Of a stretch of 64,000 nt of DNA, positions 54,148 to 62,237 are shown piece by piece. Positions within the stretch are counted from its first letter, which is position 1. Each line of letters opens with the position of its first letter. The stretch is from positions 19,280,757 to 19,344,756 of the forward strand of contig OX392543.1 of NCBI GenBank assembly GCA_947623455.1, given 5' to 3'. The translations under genes were made by a program, and so were the position numbers. The notes beneath the pieces were generated by a model that did not search any database, was not told where the DNA came from, and worked only from the letters and a program-made list of their open reading frames with translations. The DNA is from Mimachlamys varia. Taxonomy: Eukaryota; Mollusca; Bivalvia; Pectinida; Pectinidae.

Positions 54148-54450
54148 CAATGCTTATCCGAACGAACGTTTTGCTGCTACATCCTGTTCCATTAGTATTT
54201 GTAGCCCGACAAATATACCATCCTTGATCCTCAACATTGACATTCCGGATGATGAGAGAAGGTGACAGCTCGCAACCTCCATAGTAGGTCTTGCCATCTA
54301 TTTCTATCAACGTCTCGCTATCCTCATCGTTTATCTTAAACCACTCGACTGACGAAGCTGGTGGTGACGAGATGATATATGTTTGCAAGATGACAGAATC
54401 GCTCTTTGAAGCGGAAAACTCTTGCTGACTGATGTGAACAAGTGGGATAT
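54148..54450 (-). CDS. Exon 7: second immunoglobulin domain, unusual cysteines
   Basis: A 303-base phase 1-1 exon, acceptor TTGTTTCAG, donor GCATTG followed by GTACGTA. It encodes residues of about 378-478. The Ig pattern is clear: SSPPASSVEWFKINDED with the core tryptophan, then SPSLIIRNVNVEDQGWYICR, the D.G.Y.C signature. However, the position where the B-strand cysteine belongs is Thr (VILQTYIISSPP). Other cysteines occur at YYGGCELS and NGTGCSSK, so the usual disulphide cannot form, which would suit a cytosolic domain. The GKTYYGG...SPSL and ATNTNGTG features parallel the KKFFGG...SPTL of the first Ig domain, suggesting the two are related. Confidence 0.85.
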
Positions 54451-54530
54451 CTGAAACAACGATGTGAATTATGAGTTTTCGATTTAAATGGACGTTAATA
54501 GAAAGTCCATAAATTTATGTTGGAACATAC

Positions 54531-54719
54531 CGTTTTCAGACATAATCTCTGGTGTTATTTGGATGCTTGCCCCATCTACTTCTAAAATGTCATATGGTTC
54601 CTCTGATAAGTGGAGTCCACTGTCCAACATATAACGCTTGAACTGTTCAGCTAGACAGACTGCAGGCGCGTCGGACAGACTATTGGCGGCCTCGATTTTC
54701 ATACGAACTCGTATACAAT
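54531..54719 (-). CDS. Exon 6: second half of the alpha/beta module
   Basis: A 189-base phase 1-1 exon, acceptor ATATTTCAG, donor GAAAACG followed by GTATGTT. It continues with a strand (CIRVRMKIEAAN), a helix (AVCLAEQFKRYMLDSGLHL) and a final strand (DGASIQITPEIM). Together with exon 5 it makes about 114 residues. It is unlike the Ig domains on either side. No catalytic motif was seen, so a binding or oligomerisation role is the likeliest inference. Confidence 0.65.
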
Positions 54720-55021
54720 CTGAAATATATAATTATATTTTCCTGTATGAAATTATCTCAAGATACCAATATGGCGAGATATTTGTTCAGCATGACATTT
54801 TAACTAAAAATAGCATGTAATTTGATTGAATAAAAAAATTGTTGATCGTGTTCTTGTACGAAATAGCTGTTATAATAGCATTTTTTGATCCAACTTTCTA
54901 AAATCTAAAAAAAACAGTGTTTGATATTCATATGTCAATTTACTTAACATAAAAACCAAATCGTATAGTGTTACATCAAGGTTGATTTATCAATTTTACC
55001 TAATTAAAACGGGAATCTTAC

Positions 55022-55174
55022 TTTTCTCCAAATCAAGTTGTTCTATTCGTTCTTCGCCAGTAGCTGCACGGAATCCATATTTTATAATTGAGTATGCTTT
55101 TTCTAGTTCGTGGTAATTGGTAATAGTGAACTTCATTTCACAACTGGACATCAAAATGTGAAGCTCTGCAACCT
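55022..55174 (-). CDS. Exon 5: first half of an unassigned alpha/beta module
   Basis: A 153-base phase 1-1 exon, acceptor CTTTTAAAG, donor GAAAA followed by GTAAGAT. It encodes AELHILMSSCEMKFTITNYH, then ELEKAYSIIKYGFRAATGEE and so on: a beta strand, a helix led by HELEKAYSII, and a charged stretch leading into the next exon. The beta-helix-beta rhythm recalls ferredoxin-like or TRADD-N-like modules seen next to death domains in molluscs, but I cannot assign a family from sequence alone. Confidence 0.65.
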
Positions 55175-55700
55175 CTTTAAAAGAACAGCAAATTTCACAT
55201 CAATATGCAACCTCTGAATTCATTTACTTATGATATATCGATATAATATTTACATCGTTTGTATGACAATAAGCTTAAATGGCTTAATAACCTGATAGAA
55301 AACAAATAGATGAACATGTTTGATTAATTTTGATCGTAAATGTTAACATAACATTGCGATTTTGCTTGCAGTTTTGATAGCACATCAATTGCCATCCTTA
55401 AAGTACACATTTTTAAACCAAAGCATTGTCTTCCATTTTGGAAATATTCATATGTTACTTCGTGCCACAGCGCTTTATTACTGCTTTGTTTTTTTATGCA
55501 TAAAATTTGGTGTGTTAATATCGTCTGTTTAATTAATGCGGTGACCCTATCTGTACAAGTACAACAACTAATCCGTCTATTTTCTTGCATTTTAAAAATA
55601 GATCATGTAAATAATGCAAGCATTCACGTTTTTTAAAGCAAAGACATAAAACATAAAATTCATCAATACAAACAGCTTTGTTATATGTTTTAATGCTTAC

Positions 55701-55744
55701 CTTTCCTACTTTGTTCCGCTGGAAGCCTATCCTCTTGTGAGCAA
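55701..55744 (-). CDS. Exon 4: 44-base linker microexon
   Basis: Acceptor TTTCTTTACAG and donor GGAAAG followed by GTAAGC, both strong. It contributes CSQEDRLPAEQSRK in the only phase that joins the exons on either side (phase 2 in, phase 1 out). Its odd length exactly compensates the phase change left by exon 3, which argues that both are real. Confidence 0.65.
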
Positions 55745-56061
55745 CTGTAAAGAAACAAAGTTATCCAAACCGAAGATCGTTCATAATATTCGATAGTCTT
55801 ACCAGCAGAGTGGGGCAGTATATTTTGTCAAATTTTCTCAATACGGGTTAAGTGCATTATAACTCCAATATGAAATGATGTTTGATTTGGACTTTTTTCA
55901 GTTTGTTGTTCCTACAGTGATGAATTGGAAAACGTTATCTGTTGGTCATTATTGCCATTGGAGTGGCGACATACCGATGGTATGATATTTATGGTCTTAA
56001 TGCTTAGTAATAGGAATACAATATGCCTGTTAACAAGTACTTTGACGATGTCTATTTTTAC

Positions 56062-56206
56062 CTGCCAGATTGTATGTGACGATTCTGAGAACCATTGCTT
56101 GATTTGCTGTTTCTATCACTGTGCGCCCCTCGTGCTTCTAAAGCTGTTGCAGAGTTGGATTGATGTTGTGTCCCATGTATATGGCTCCCTTTGTTTTCAT
56201 TAGAAT
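56062..56206 (-). CDS. Exon 3: polar low-complexity linker
   Basis: A 145-base exon, phase 1 to phase 2, acceptor TTTGTAG and donor GGCAG followed by GTAAAAA. It encodes about 48 residues rich in Ser, Asn, Gln and His (for example GTQHQSNSATALEARGAHSD, SKSSNGSQNRH) with no hydrophobic core, so it is probably a flexible spacer between the first Ig domain and the alpha/beta module. It is supported by having no stop in the one phase-compatible frame and by fitting the following 44-base exon. Confidence 0.65.
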
Positions 56207-56791
56207 CTACAAACATATATATATATATCTATATATAATAAAGTATCTGTACTAAGCACGTCATGAATACAGTATATATAAACTTTTTTTGGTAATAATT
56301 TGATATGTTACCGTAGTTCAAAAGGAAACACTTATTTTTGAAACACGCTTTCGAATTTGCAGTTTTTTAACGATCGATCTTCAAGTTAAACATCATGGAG
56401 CTACTCATATTATTACGCAATACTCATTTGTAAACTGTCTTATTTACAAATGACATATTCGGTTTTGTTTTTTTTTGCTGATTTGCTATATGTTGTGGAG
56501 TTATGTGAAAGTCAAGCAAGGATCCTTCATATCAACATTAGTTAAATAGTGCTACATCACAGATGCTTTTAATAAGACATTTAGCACTAGTACAGTAAAA
56601 ATAAAGACAAAGGAAGAGTATTTAAAAAAATAAATACATATTGTACATTATCAAATAAAAACAGTTACCAAAATAAAACTGGCTGAATCAAATGTGTAAT
56701 GCTTTCTGAATTTCAATCGGGTTTTTCACCTCAAAGACAATCTGCACTATAACGATACAAAGAAAGTTGAATATCACTTTTCTGAGCTTAC

Positions 56792-57088
56792 CAACTCTTA
56801 ATTCAGCAGCATCTCCTTCGACCTCCGTCTCTCTATCCTTGGCAGTACATTTGTAGTAGGCCTCATCTCTTTTCTCTGCTTCCTTTATCACAAGTGTTGG
56901 TGAAGATGATCCGCCACCAAAGAATTTTTTATTGTCTACAATGATTCTCTGGTTAACTTTGTTTATTTCTCCCTTTTCCCAGACGACACTAATCGGATTA
57001 GGATCCACACTGCATTCTAGGAAAGCTGCAGAACCCTCTTTTACTTCGCAAACCGTTTGCTTCATGTACACCACCATTTTATTTTCAC
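56792..57088 (-). CDS. Exon 2: first immunoglobulin domain
   Basis: A 297-base phase 1-1 exon between TTTAACAG and GTTG followed by GTAAGC, the typical symmetrical form of an exon coding one whole Ig domain. It encodes about residues 102-200. Visible hallmarks are AAFLECSVDP (B-strand cysteine), SVVWEKGE (core tryptophan), SSSPTLVIKEAEKRDEAYYK with the following C (the L.I...D.A.Y.C signature), and a G-strand ending ELRVG. It looks like an I-set domain. A second cysteine (TVCEVKEG) lies in the A-strand. The exon directly follows the death-effector exon in phase. Confidence 0.85.
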
Positions 57089-57245
57089 CTGTTAAAGTAA
57101 AAATCGTGGAAAAATCATAGATGTTGAATTTTAAGATTTCATTGGGATAACTTCTCTCTCTTGTACAACTTTTCCCCCTTGTAATAGATTATTGTGTGCT
57201 GTTATATGCAGCATGTAAAATATCGGTACTTAGGCTGAGACATAC

Positions 57246-57299
57246 CAGAGTCTCTGACAATGGTAGTTACTACTCCCTGCTTGACGCTCAACATTGATG
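57246..57299 (-). CDS. Possible optional exon or alternative first exon
   Basis: On the minus strand this 54-base block ends at GACTCTG followed by GTATGTC, a good donor in phase 1, exactly the phase needed by the Ig exon that follows. Its frame reads MLSVKQGVVTTIVRDSG from an ATG at 57294. If the preceding AAG is the acceptor it would be an in-frame internal exon, but the pyrimidine tract is poor. If the ATG is a start it would give a protein lacking the death-effector domain. Only transcript data could decide. Confidence 0.3.
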
Positions 57300-57387
57300 C
57301 TTATTGGATAGTTTTACTCTGTCTTAAACGGATTTGAATTCAATGAACTTATCGAAATAGGATATATCACGGAATGTTATATGTATT

Positions 57388-57483
57388 GGTTACATCATAG
57401 GAACCGAACAATAAGTCAGTTATTGTACGAGAGGGGCGGTGCTACTTCTCGAGCGCGGAGAAGTTAGTTCCTATGATGTAACC
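57388..57483. repeat. 96-bp block with perfect 17-bp inverted repeat
   Basis: GGTTACATCATAGGAAC (57388-57404) and its exact complement GTTCCTATGATGTAACC (57467-57483) enclose 62 bases that are locally GC-rich (GGGGCGG, TCTCGAGCGCGGAG). It lies in the first coding intron of the DED-Ig gene, about 110 bases before the candidate plus-strand exon. It could be the ends of a very small MITE or a palindromic promoter element. No target duplication was found. Confidence 0.8.
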
Positions 57484-57590
57484 GACGTGTCGCATGAAGT
57501 GTCACGTGACAATTTCAAGTGAAAATTTTGTCATTATCAAAAAAACATTACAACATGTCGGACTTAGTTTTTTAGGCCAGTTTTCGCACC

Positions 57591-57753
57591 ATGATGACAG
57601 ACGATTTGGCCGATCAATTGAGTAATCGCCATGAAAGTGACCCGGACCTTAGTCCTACCGATTTCGGAATGCTTGACCTTTTCCCCACTATAATGGTGAT
57701 CAAAGAGAAGCAGGAAATACCTACTAAAACCGCTTCCCTGATTCCGTTCGAAG
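57591..57753 (+). CDS. Hypothetical first exon on the plus strand
   Basis: The ATG at 57591 opens an acidic stretch (DDLADQLSNRHESDPDLSPT, then DFGMLDLFPTIMVIKEK) ending at CGAA followed by GTAAGCC, a good donor. Upstream lie a GC box-like GGGGCGG, an E-box-like CACGTG (57502-57507) and the 96-bp inverted-repeat block, a promoter-like arrangement. No acceptor or second exon was identified downstream, and the family is unknown. It could be an antisense host gene, a captured exon in a transposon, or chance. Confidence 0.3.
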
Positions 57754-59716
57754 TAAGCCTGATATTCTTAAAATGTGTTTAAACTGTCATGTTCATTTTA
57801 ATTTAAAGACTGTTCATGCTGAAAGTTTACGTTACCATATGAAAAAAGATAACATGTCTGTAACACAGGGATCTGAGAATTTGTTACAGTTTTTGGGGGT
57901 TTAGATCGATTTTCGATAAAAATGTGCCCTCCCCATGCTATTTTAGGGGCATTTTTAAAATTGATCTACAGCACCCCCCCCCCCCCCCAAAAAAGTGCAA
58001 AATTAATTTTAAACACCCCAGTTAAGTCCCAAAACTAGCTGTATCAAATTGTCAGGTTCCTGTGGTCTGCAATGGTGAAATGTATTAAATTGTTTGCAAC
58101 AACGTTGCAGAACGTTTTGTAGGCCTATTTCCCACGGTGTCCATTGGCCATGTTTCACTTTCATTGACTGGCAAATGAGATTCCGAATTCTTTTGTAATC
58201 GTTCAAGGGGAGGAGCCTCACTAATGCCATATGGTATTAGTAAAACTGTGGAAAATTAGTTGGTTATACCATAGCTAGATTACAGGAAAAGTGACACGTC
58301 TATGAGACAATAGACATTAATTTCAATACTTGTCAGTGAGTAATAATGATATGAATAGTTATTATTTTATTAGGATAAAGTGGTGGTTACATTTCTGTTT
58401 TTGATATTTAATAGTAAACAATTTTTTTTTAATTTGAAATATTCTTCGTTATTTTCTCTGCTTTACCTAAGTTTATTCTGACCGTTTAGAAAAAATATTA
58501 GCATATTGCTCGAACGTGACTAAATAAAAAAGGTCATCTGTGTGGTTATAAAATATTTATGAAACAGTTAAAAAGATGAGATCACAGAGCAATCTTGGCG
58601 TCCACTTTTGATGATCTTGATATACTCTATTTTCTCCTCTTCCTTCGTCTTACTTGCTATAACTATATGGAATTTTGGAGTTCCACATAAGAAACAGTAA
58701 AACTGTTGTAATCCATTAATCGTTGAATCAAAGATTGTCACATGAAGGCAATTCAATTCTCGTTTGCTGATCAGTCTCATAAACAAAAGGGCACAAGAGC
58801 CGTCCAAGGAATTAAATTGGTGAAAGACACATCTTGTTTTTAACTTTTAGAGTCACAATCGAAGATGCTACCGGTCATTTTATTTCTTTTTGTAGTATTG
58901 AAGATTGTAGATTTGAAATTATACAGTACTAATTCAATTATACAGTACTAACTCATGTTTTCCAAGTTTATGATTTAAAGATGTTTTACGCACCTGACCT
59001 CTTTGCTGTCACATTAGTTAAAGAAAAAAAATGACTCCCACCTTCCTTCCCTAGCATCACTTACGAGATCAAAAAGGACGAAAAAGCTGTATGATGTAGT
59101 TTAGTTCATTTTTTTTGGCATGCTGTATCTTTTTACTAAATTGAAAAGGTGCAGCATGTGTTTGTGTAACGTCATTTCCCGAGACGATCCAATATCCTGA
59201 GGACACACAACTATTGACAAGGGTGAACCTATATGTGAAATTTGGGAAATTTCCATTGTGTATTTCTCAAGAAATAGCCACACCAGTCTTTCATAGTTTA
59301 AATACAATTCATCCGCCTGTCGGCCGAATTGTTTTTTTTTTGGTAAGTGTGTAGTGACTGTTATGAATTCAAAGCAGGAGCAGACGAACAGTAACTAACA
59401 TATTCAGAGCACACGTTTTGACAAACGGATTCTTTTTGCATCAACTTAACATGGTGTCAGATTCGAGTTAAATGTAGATAAGGATGTGGTAAGACAACAC
59501 CAGGTGATTAACGTAACACGATAACGCTGATGTAACAGATAAAATAGAGAAGTTTACGCCACAAGAGGGAAACAACGTATCGCGTACTATTACATTGCTT
59601 CGAAACTCACAAAGATGACGATGCAAGTAAGTGTCTTTATTTACGCCATTTGAAAACATGTCGAAAACGTGTTCAAATCATTCGCGTTTACAAAATTCGA
59701 AACTCTCCTGGAATAA

Positions 59717-59955
59717 TTCGATGCATACTTTGTACTTAAACGAAATGTGATCCAGTAGAAATCTAGATTTCCTATGAGAACTCAAAGCCCTGGAGAGTCC
59801 ATTGAGGCATTTGTACGTGTGCTATACGAGATAGCTGAGAAGTTTGATTTTACCAGTAATGACGAACAAATAAAGCACAGACTAGTGATCAGAATATCAG
59901 ACAAGGCAAAAATCGATGCTATGCCAAAAGTATTACTAAAATTTAAAAGAATATA
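59717..59955 (+). pseudogene. Ty3/Gypsy-type gag fragment
   Basis: One frame reads FDAYFVLKRNVI, a TAG at 59756-59758, then MRTQSPGESIEAFVRVLYEI and EQIKHRLVIRISDKAKI. This matches the conserved gag core of Ty3/Gypsy LTR retrotransposons (Fe.yF..krN, R.Q.pgEs.e.fv..L, IrdRlv.gi.d). Only about 80 codons survive; protease, RT and integrase are absent. A TGGTGTCAG at 59452-59460 has the look of a tRNA-Leu primer-binding site, which would put a 5' LTR just upstream. No LTR pair was found, so this is a weak inference. The relic is antisense in the intron of the DED-Ig gene. Confidence 0.75.
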
Positions 59956-59956
59956 G

Positions 59957-61612
59957 CTGTAACTAATCATTTAGCGAACTTGATTTACTTGAATGAAAAA
60001 TTGGCAAGAAACCCGAATGGCCGCAACACTCACATGGAAGCAGTTGTATCTATGCCAGCATGGCAAATATACTGCAGGGCTACTTCTGGACGACAAAACT
60101 AAATGCATAATGTAACAAGGTGAAGCAACTTAATTAAATATGATCTTATTCATACATTTTCCCATTTTTTCGGCTGTGTTATTTTCACTCACATTACATA
60201 AAACAAAGAGTTTTAATTGACCTAGCAATATTGAAGAAGGACCAAGACAATCTCATTAATATCAACTAACTTACGTGATAAGCTTTAATCTAGAAATAAA
60301 TTAGAACCCTCTTTATATGTAAAATACATAAAGTTTACTAATATAGATTTTTAAACGTAGTCCTTTCACTAATTAGATAATATCAAATTATTACTTATTT
60401 GAAATCAATTTAGTATTAAAGGACGAAATGAACCATTAATATGTTTTTATACATAACAAGTTAATTTTGAAAAACAAAATCTTTTGATATATATATATAT
60501 ATGCAAGCCTTTTTCATCTTAACTACATTTGTAAGTCTATAATTAACGTATTGTGGTATTTTTGCTCTTAACTGTTACGCGAAGTGATAGGAGGGGACTG
60601 TTTCTAGATAATTAGTTATATTCGTAAATCACATCATAATGCCTGTAACGGCTAATTGATTTGATTACTTCCATGTTATATTAAGTATAGTTATCAGTAA
60701 TCATTGGCTTTGGAACTATACCTGGCGACGGGTACTATAACTTTTATTTCGAACGTGGGGAAGGTAGCTTGAAGTTCTTGTTGAAATCCTTTTTTTAACC
60801 TCTGTCGTCTACAAAAAAATGGCAATATTTGGTACGGGAGATGCCGATTACTTTATAGCGACTCATTAAAATCGTAAAATGACACTAAATCGATGTCCCT
60901 TTCCCTTGTGAACAATTTTCTGATAGTGTTGTCTGGGGAGGCTCGGACACTATGACACCCTATAAGATGACGTAACTTACACACATAAGATACAGTATGT
61001 CGATAAAATGATGTAAACTGAATCATACTGCTGTTTCGTCCTTCTAGGACTCGTCAGTGATGCTAGCGGCCAAACATGTTGGAATTGAATGTTTTTAAAC
61101 TAATGTAGAAGCAGGGTTAGGTGCGTACAACCTCTTTAATTTATAAACAACGCAATTCCTTCTGAATAGTAATTTGACACACATTATCAGAATGACGACA
61201 TTTATTTCCTACCGAGTAATAACTTTTTAAGTTAAACCTAACGGAAACAAAGTTTGAAAAAGGCCCAAAAAGACACGGTAAGTAGCCTTATAAATGGGGA
61301 ATGAATTGCGAGTTTCAACCTAGCCTCGTTCTTGATTTAAGATACATTCATATCTAATTGCATCAAACTGAAAATGCACAAATAAAGGCTTTCCTGCGAA
61401 AACAAACGCGTAGAGAAAGCTTTAGATAGATGCCCCTATATCATTTTACGTGCCATTTATTCAGGATTTACAAAAAACAAAGATTTGTGTCTTGAACTGA
61501 TAAGGAACGTCATTGATCTCTCTATCTAGTCAATTTTAAACTCATGAAAACAAAATTATATCGGTAAACTTACACGCTTATCACCCTTTACGTATATGAA
61601 AATTACACTTAC
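59957..61612. other. Remainder of first coding intron
   Basis: AT-rich, with a TA microsatellite at about 60488-60503. A phrase at 61025-61070 (GTTTCGTCCTTCTAGGACTC then GTCAGTGATGC) resembles a recurrent bivalve repeat. A purine run AGTGATAGGAGGGGAC followed by TGT at 60586 resembles a polypurine tract next to an LTR, but no partner LTR was found. No exon was identified. Confidence 0.4.
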
Positions 61613-61916
61613 CTGACTTACTCTCCATGATATCCCTTTTGGCATCGTTGATCATATCAAGAAGTTGTTTTTTGCCATTCGGTGCACTTTGTACACATTT
61701 CTCTAGAATATCGAAGTTTTCCCAACTTATAACTCCTTCTCCTTCCAAATTTGCACATATCTGCAGAAACGTAAGGTTTTCATATTGACCTGGACCAGAT
61801 AAATAGGCCGAAGCCTCAGTTCTGAAGTTTTCGAGGTTTTCGACCATGCTGGCAGAGTAATATGCCTTACTCATTTCGGTCTTGAGGTGAGCGTATATAC
61901 CTTTTGGAGACGTCAT
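61613..61916 (-). CDS. Exon 1 (coding): death-effector-like domain
   Basis: The ATG at 61916 opens 101 codons plus one base, ending at a strong donor (TCAG followed by GTAAGTG). Death-effector domains are six-helix modules that bind each other in apoptosis and NF-kB pathways. Here the visible hallmarks are the central block FLQICANLEGEGVISWENFD (residues 50-69), matching the IC..LE..G.IS..N pattern of the DED third and fourth helices, and KKQLLDMIN (82-90), in the place of the RxDLL motif but with the arginine replaced. The length (about 90 residues) suits one DED. No caspase or kinase domain follows. A CARD or other death-fold member is possible but less likely. Confidence 0.7.
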
Positions 61917-61948
61917 TGCTAGAGCTTTTATTTTCTATAACCTGCTAT
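61917..61948 (-). other. 5' UTR segment preceding the DED exon
   Basis: On the minus strand a pyrimidine-rich tract ending TTGGTTTCAG lies directly upstream, an acceptor consensus. The 32 bases before the ATG are therefore probably the end of a 5' UTR spliced to a non-coding first exon further upstream (above 61.95 kb), which I could not locate. No promoter can be assigned. Confidence 0.5.
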
Positions 61949-62135
61949 CTGAAACCAATAGAAAATGAAAGATAAGCACTATAAAATATTAATAAAATGA
62001 GAAAATATTTGAGAAGGATCTGACAACACCCCATAAGGATCATGTTCTGGTGACTTTTGTAGCCTCCTTACTTCAAACTCCAATAAAATTATGTAACTGA
62101 TGACAGTTGACGCTGTCACTTATAGTATGTCATTT

Positions 62136-62237
62136 TGTCAAAACATGCACATTAGCTTGTTGTGACGAAATGACTGAACGCACAAATGTCAAAACATGCA
62201 CATTACCTTGTTGTAACGAAATGACTGAACGCACAAA
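62136..62237. repeat. 51-bp tandem duplication (two copies)
   Basis: TGTCAAAACATGCACATTAG (62136 on) is repeated 51 bases later, and the two units (62136-62186, 62187-62237) differ at only about two positions. The length is a multiple of three, so the surrounding plus-strand frame 62107-62367 stays open, but nothing else supports that frame as a gene. It lies just upstream of the DED-Ig gene's 5' UTR segment. Confidence 0.9.

Larger units (their letters stand above)
57300..59690. other. Intron of the DED-Ig gene: content
   Basis: Apart from the palindrome and possible plus-strand exon listed separately, this part of the intron holds a 16-17-base C homopolymer (about 57973-57989). It also has a fragment of the CTTGGCG...GATGATCTT repeat near 58590-58650 and an 18-bp direct repeat around ATACAGTACTAA (58919-58955). 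Minus-strand frames at 58009-58230, 58568-58807 and 59101-59307 show no recognised domain and no phase-compatible splice sites. Confidence 0.5.
54037..61948 (-). other. Gene model: DED-Ig-linker-alpha/beta-Ig protein (8 coding exons)
   Basis: The joined exons are 61916-61613, 57088-56792, 56206-56062, 55744-55701, 55174-55022, 54719-54531, 54450-54148 and 54095-54037. Lengths sum to 1,494 nt, which is 497 codons plus a stop, with all junctions in phase and all introns GT-AG. Domain order: death-effector-like fold (residues 1-101), Ig (102-200), polar linker (201-263), unassigned alpha/beta module (264-377), Ig (378-478) and tail (479-497). No signal peptide or membrane segment is visible, so an intracellular adaptor role in death or immune signalling is the best inference. 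The Ig domains would then act as intracellular interaction modules. The least certain parts are the last exon and whether an extra exon (57299-57246) is used. I know of no named orthologue. Confidence 0.7.

Noticed and set aside
55324..55590. 88-codon minus-strand frame inside an intron of the DED-Ig gene
   Set aside because: No acceptor and donor pair in the phase needed to join the neighbouring exons was found, and the exons on either side already join in frame without it.
58009..58230. 73-codon minus-strand frame in the first coding intron
   Set aside because: No recognised domain, no phase-compatible splice sites, and it ends next to a C homopolymer; treated as chance.
60586..60605. Purine tract followed by TGT, considered as a polypurine tract and 3' LTR start of the Gypsy relic
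   Set aside because: The sequence after it shows no similarity to the sequence before the putative primer site, so no LTR pair can be claimed.
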